Source: Caulobacter vibrioides OR37
GTDB taxonomy: Bacteria > Pseudomonadota > Alphaproteobacteria > Caulobacterales > Caulobacteraceae
DNA length: 64,000 nucleotides
Direction of reading: 5' to 3'
Assembly: GCF_000372645.1 (NCBI RefSeq)
Contig: NZ_APMP01000003.1
Coordinates: 173,067 to 237,066, forward strand
Shown: one piece after another, positions 62,572 through 64,000 of the stretch
Layout: every line of letters starts with the position of its first letter
Numbering within the stretch: position 1 is the first letter of the stretch
The notes under the pieces: model-generated
Databases searched by the model: none
Told to the model about the DNA's origin: nothing
Seen by the model: only the letters and a program-made list of their open reading frames with translations
Made by a program: the position numbers and the translations under genes

Positions 62572-64000
62572 ATGGCTATGAATGAATCCGCTTCGGCCTT
62601 TCATCAGGTGCGATTTCCACTCTGCCCTTCAGAGGGTGAGACGATCCTCAGCTACGCCTTTCGTGTCGGCGCCCATAACCTTCATGCCGGCCCTTTGACG
62701 TTATTCCCAAAACGCCAGAAGCAGCGGCAGAGACGAACCAGGGAGCTTTGGGATCTAGATCCAGAAGTGCTGTGCCGGATCTACCGGCAACCCGTCGAAG
62801 CCATCCTTCCACTTGTCGCGAAGTCGAGGGAAGATGGGCGTGTGGTCATTGGTGAGTGGGCGGTCCAGCCGCGAGACCTACTTCGCGTAATGCGTCGTGT
62901 CTCGCCAAGCGGACTTCGTAAATTTGGCGCGGACAGGTGTGATTGGGCGATCCGTTCACTGAGCTTCTGTCCTGCGAACTGGGACCTGTTGCTGGACGCC
63001 TGCCCCAACGCGGACTGTGGGCAACGGTTGACCTGGGACACGCGCTCCGTTTTCCACTGCGGGATTTGTGGTCATGATCTGCGGCGATTGGATTCGCTTA
63101 AGATCAGAATATGTGACCGTCAAACCTTGCAGTTGTTGCCGGACCTACTCAGCCGCGAAGAGCGGATTGTAAATTCGGCGAAATCACAGCTCCCGCCCGC
63201 TCTGGCTGATCTTTCTCCCGAAGACTTAGTCAACATCATCCGTATGGTTGGGCTTGGGGTGCTGGCTGTTAGTGAAAACAAGCCGCGCGTTGTTGCTGCA
63301 GAATATCCGCACGAATGGATCACGGGCATCAAGAATCTGCAGGATCCTGTTTACATCCAATCCATCGTGTCGGGACGCAATCAACCCGCTCTCTATCGTC
63401 TCTTCACCGGAGAGATGAGGAGATGGCTTAGCCGGCTAAGTACGGAAGGCGCCGAAATTTTCCGGAATTTTCTAGACCCGGAATATCGTCTTGCGCCGGC
63501 GCGTGGCGACCGGCTTTTGTCGGTCACGATGGCCGCGTCCAAGTTGCGGGTCGAGCGTTCTGCGGTGCGTAGACTTGTTCAACTTGGACACCTGGAGACT
63601 TTCAAAGCTAGCGGGGCGGGAAAGCAGCGGCGGCGCGATCTAATCACCGACGTTTCGGTTGCCGCTCTAACAGATGATCGGGCCTCGATCTCGAGCATCA
63701 GCGCGGAGTACAAAATACCAAAGGCCGTCCTGCTTGGTCTTGTCAGTATGGGGGTGCTCGAAGCCCTCGACCACCCAGCCTTTTCTGCGATTTATAGCGA
63801 GGTTCAGCTCAAGTCGCGGCATGCGCGTGCTTTGCTCGCCAGCATGTCTATCAAGTTTCAGGGCAGGTCGAGCGCTTGGCCTGTCAGCGAGAGAGTAGCC
63901 GCGAAGCCACTCCTCCACAGCCTTGGCGGAGGCGATCACCTCTGGGCGAATCTCATCGGGCACGACCTTAACGGCAGGCTTGAGTTTGGGCTGGCTGTAC
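62572..64000 (+). CDS. tniQ: TniQ/TnsD-family target selector (truncated by window end)
   Basis: Open from ATG 62572 to the last base, at least 476 residues. The TniQ start is FPLCPSEGETILSYAFRVGAHN, and a zinc site follows with Cys144, Cys149 (ACPNADCG) and Cys163, Cys166 (FHCGICG). Around residues 325-360 is a helix-turn-helix-like stretch (TMAASKLRVERSAVRRLVQLGHLE), and a further one lies near 395-415. The long C-terminus argues for a DNA-sequence-specific TnsD-type selector rather than the short TniQ of CRISPR-guided elements. Second ATG at 62578 also possible. No stop codon inside the window. Confidence 0.85.
   Translation, partial: MAMNESASAFHQVRFPLCPSEGETILSYAFRVGAHNLHAGPLTLFPKRQKQRQRRTRELWDLDPEVLCRIYRQPVEAILPLVAKSREDGRVVIGEWAVQPRDLLRVMRRVSPSGLRKFGADRCDWAIRSLSFCPANWDLLLDACPNADCGQRLTWDTRSVFHCGICGHDLRRLDSLKIRICDRQTLQLLPDLLSREERIVNSAKSQLPPALADLSPEDLVNIIRMVGLGVLAVSENKPRVVAAEYPHEWITGIKNLQDPVYIQSIVSGRNQPALYRLFTGEMRRWLSRLSTEGAEIFRNFLDPEYRLAPARGDRLLSVTMAASKLRVERSAVRRLVQLGHLETFKASGAGKQRRRDLITDVSVAALTDDRASISSISAEYKIPKAVLLGLVSMGVLEALDHPAFSAIYSEVQLKSRHARALLASMSIKFQGRSSAWPVSERVAAKPLLHSLGGGDHLWANLIGHDLNGRLEFGLAV

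Larger units (their letters stand above)
49553..64000. mobile_element. Putative Tn7-like transposon with defence cargo (right part beyond window)
   Basis: Everything from four bases after tRNA-Arg to the window edge differs from the core genome: lower GC in many genes, defence genes, a Ner-like regulator and a full tnsA-tnsB-tnsC-tniQ operon. The left boundary is taken at TGTTGGCACAAC, a Tn7-type terminus. The right end is not in the window. Because Tn7 family operons normally start next to an element end and read inward, an alternative is that the tns element begins near 57717-58150 and continues right, with 49553-57.7 kb being a separate or older insertion at the same tRNA site. Confidence 0.65.

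Noticed and set aside
63667..63963. 98-codon minus-strand frame inside tniQ
   Set aside because: Although its translation looks fairly natural, it has no ribosome site and the plus-strand tniQ frame stays open across it to the window edge.

Overview
The window is GC-rich alphaproteobacterial chromosome, most likely Caulobacter or a close relative such as Phenylobacterium. The evidence is three TonB-dependent receptors, an fdxA-cdnL (CarD-like) pair, a complete second-type chemotaxis cluster, very high third-position GC, frequent GTG/TTG starts and ATGA-type overlaps, and small palindromic intergenic repeats. No CRISPR array or rRNA gene was seen; there is one tRNA.

Core region 1-49.4 kb. 1-5 kb: 3' end of a TonB receptor, a family 2 glycosyltransferase, a polysaccharide-deacetylase-like protein and SelO. 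5.2-13.5 kb: a second TonB receptor, a membrane M28 peptidase, a feruloyl-CoA-synthase-like acyl-CoA ligase, a zinc ribbon protein and a GST. 13.5-14.9 kb: a repeat-rich, AT-richer islet with an HNH-like/glycine-rich protein. 14.9-25.6 kb: aldehyde dehydrogenase, Ogt-type DNA repair protein, amidohydrolase, a small anti-sigma-like protein, a large membrane protein, a SUV3-like helicase with an S4 RNA-binding protein, FdxA and CdnL. 25.6-29.3 kb: a PAS hybrid kinase and NhaA. 29.4-40.5 kb: a minus-strand chemotaxis operon (STAS, CheY, CheA, CheW, MCP, CheW, CheR, CheB, hybrid kinase, degenerate soluble MCP-like protein). 41-49.4 kb: a DUF6491-like protein, a SLOG-like protein, a third TonB receptor, and a Wzm/Wzt ABC exporter with a WbsX/RgpF glycan protein.

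Accessory region 49.5-64 kb. It begins four bases after the 3' CCA of tRNA-Arg(CCU) with a Tn7-like end (TGT plus two copies of CACAACTTAACGC). It carries a type I Thoeris defence operon (two TIR proteins and a SIR2-SLOG ThsA), a short peptide-ATP-grasp-membrane protein operon that looks like an undescribed peptide-modification system, a membrane-anchored NACHT NTPase whose start codon sits 3 nt behind a run of 21 G, and a Ner-like regulator with a palindromic operator. A Tn7-like transposition operon tnsA-tnsB-tnsC-tniQ follows; tniQ runs off the window. The simplest reading is a Tn7-family transposon carrying defence cargo beside a tRNA gene. The second end lies outside the window, and the orientation of the tns operon leaves room for a two-element model.
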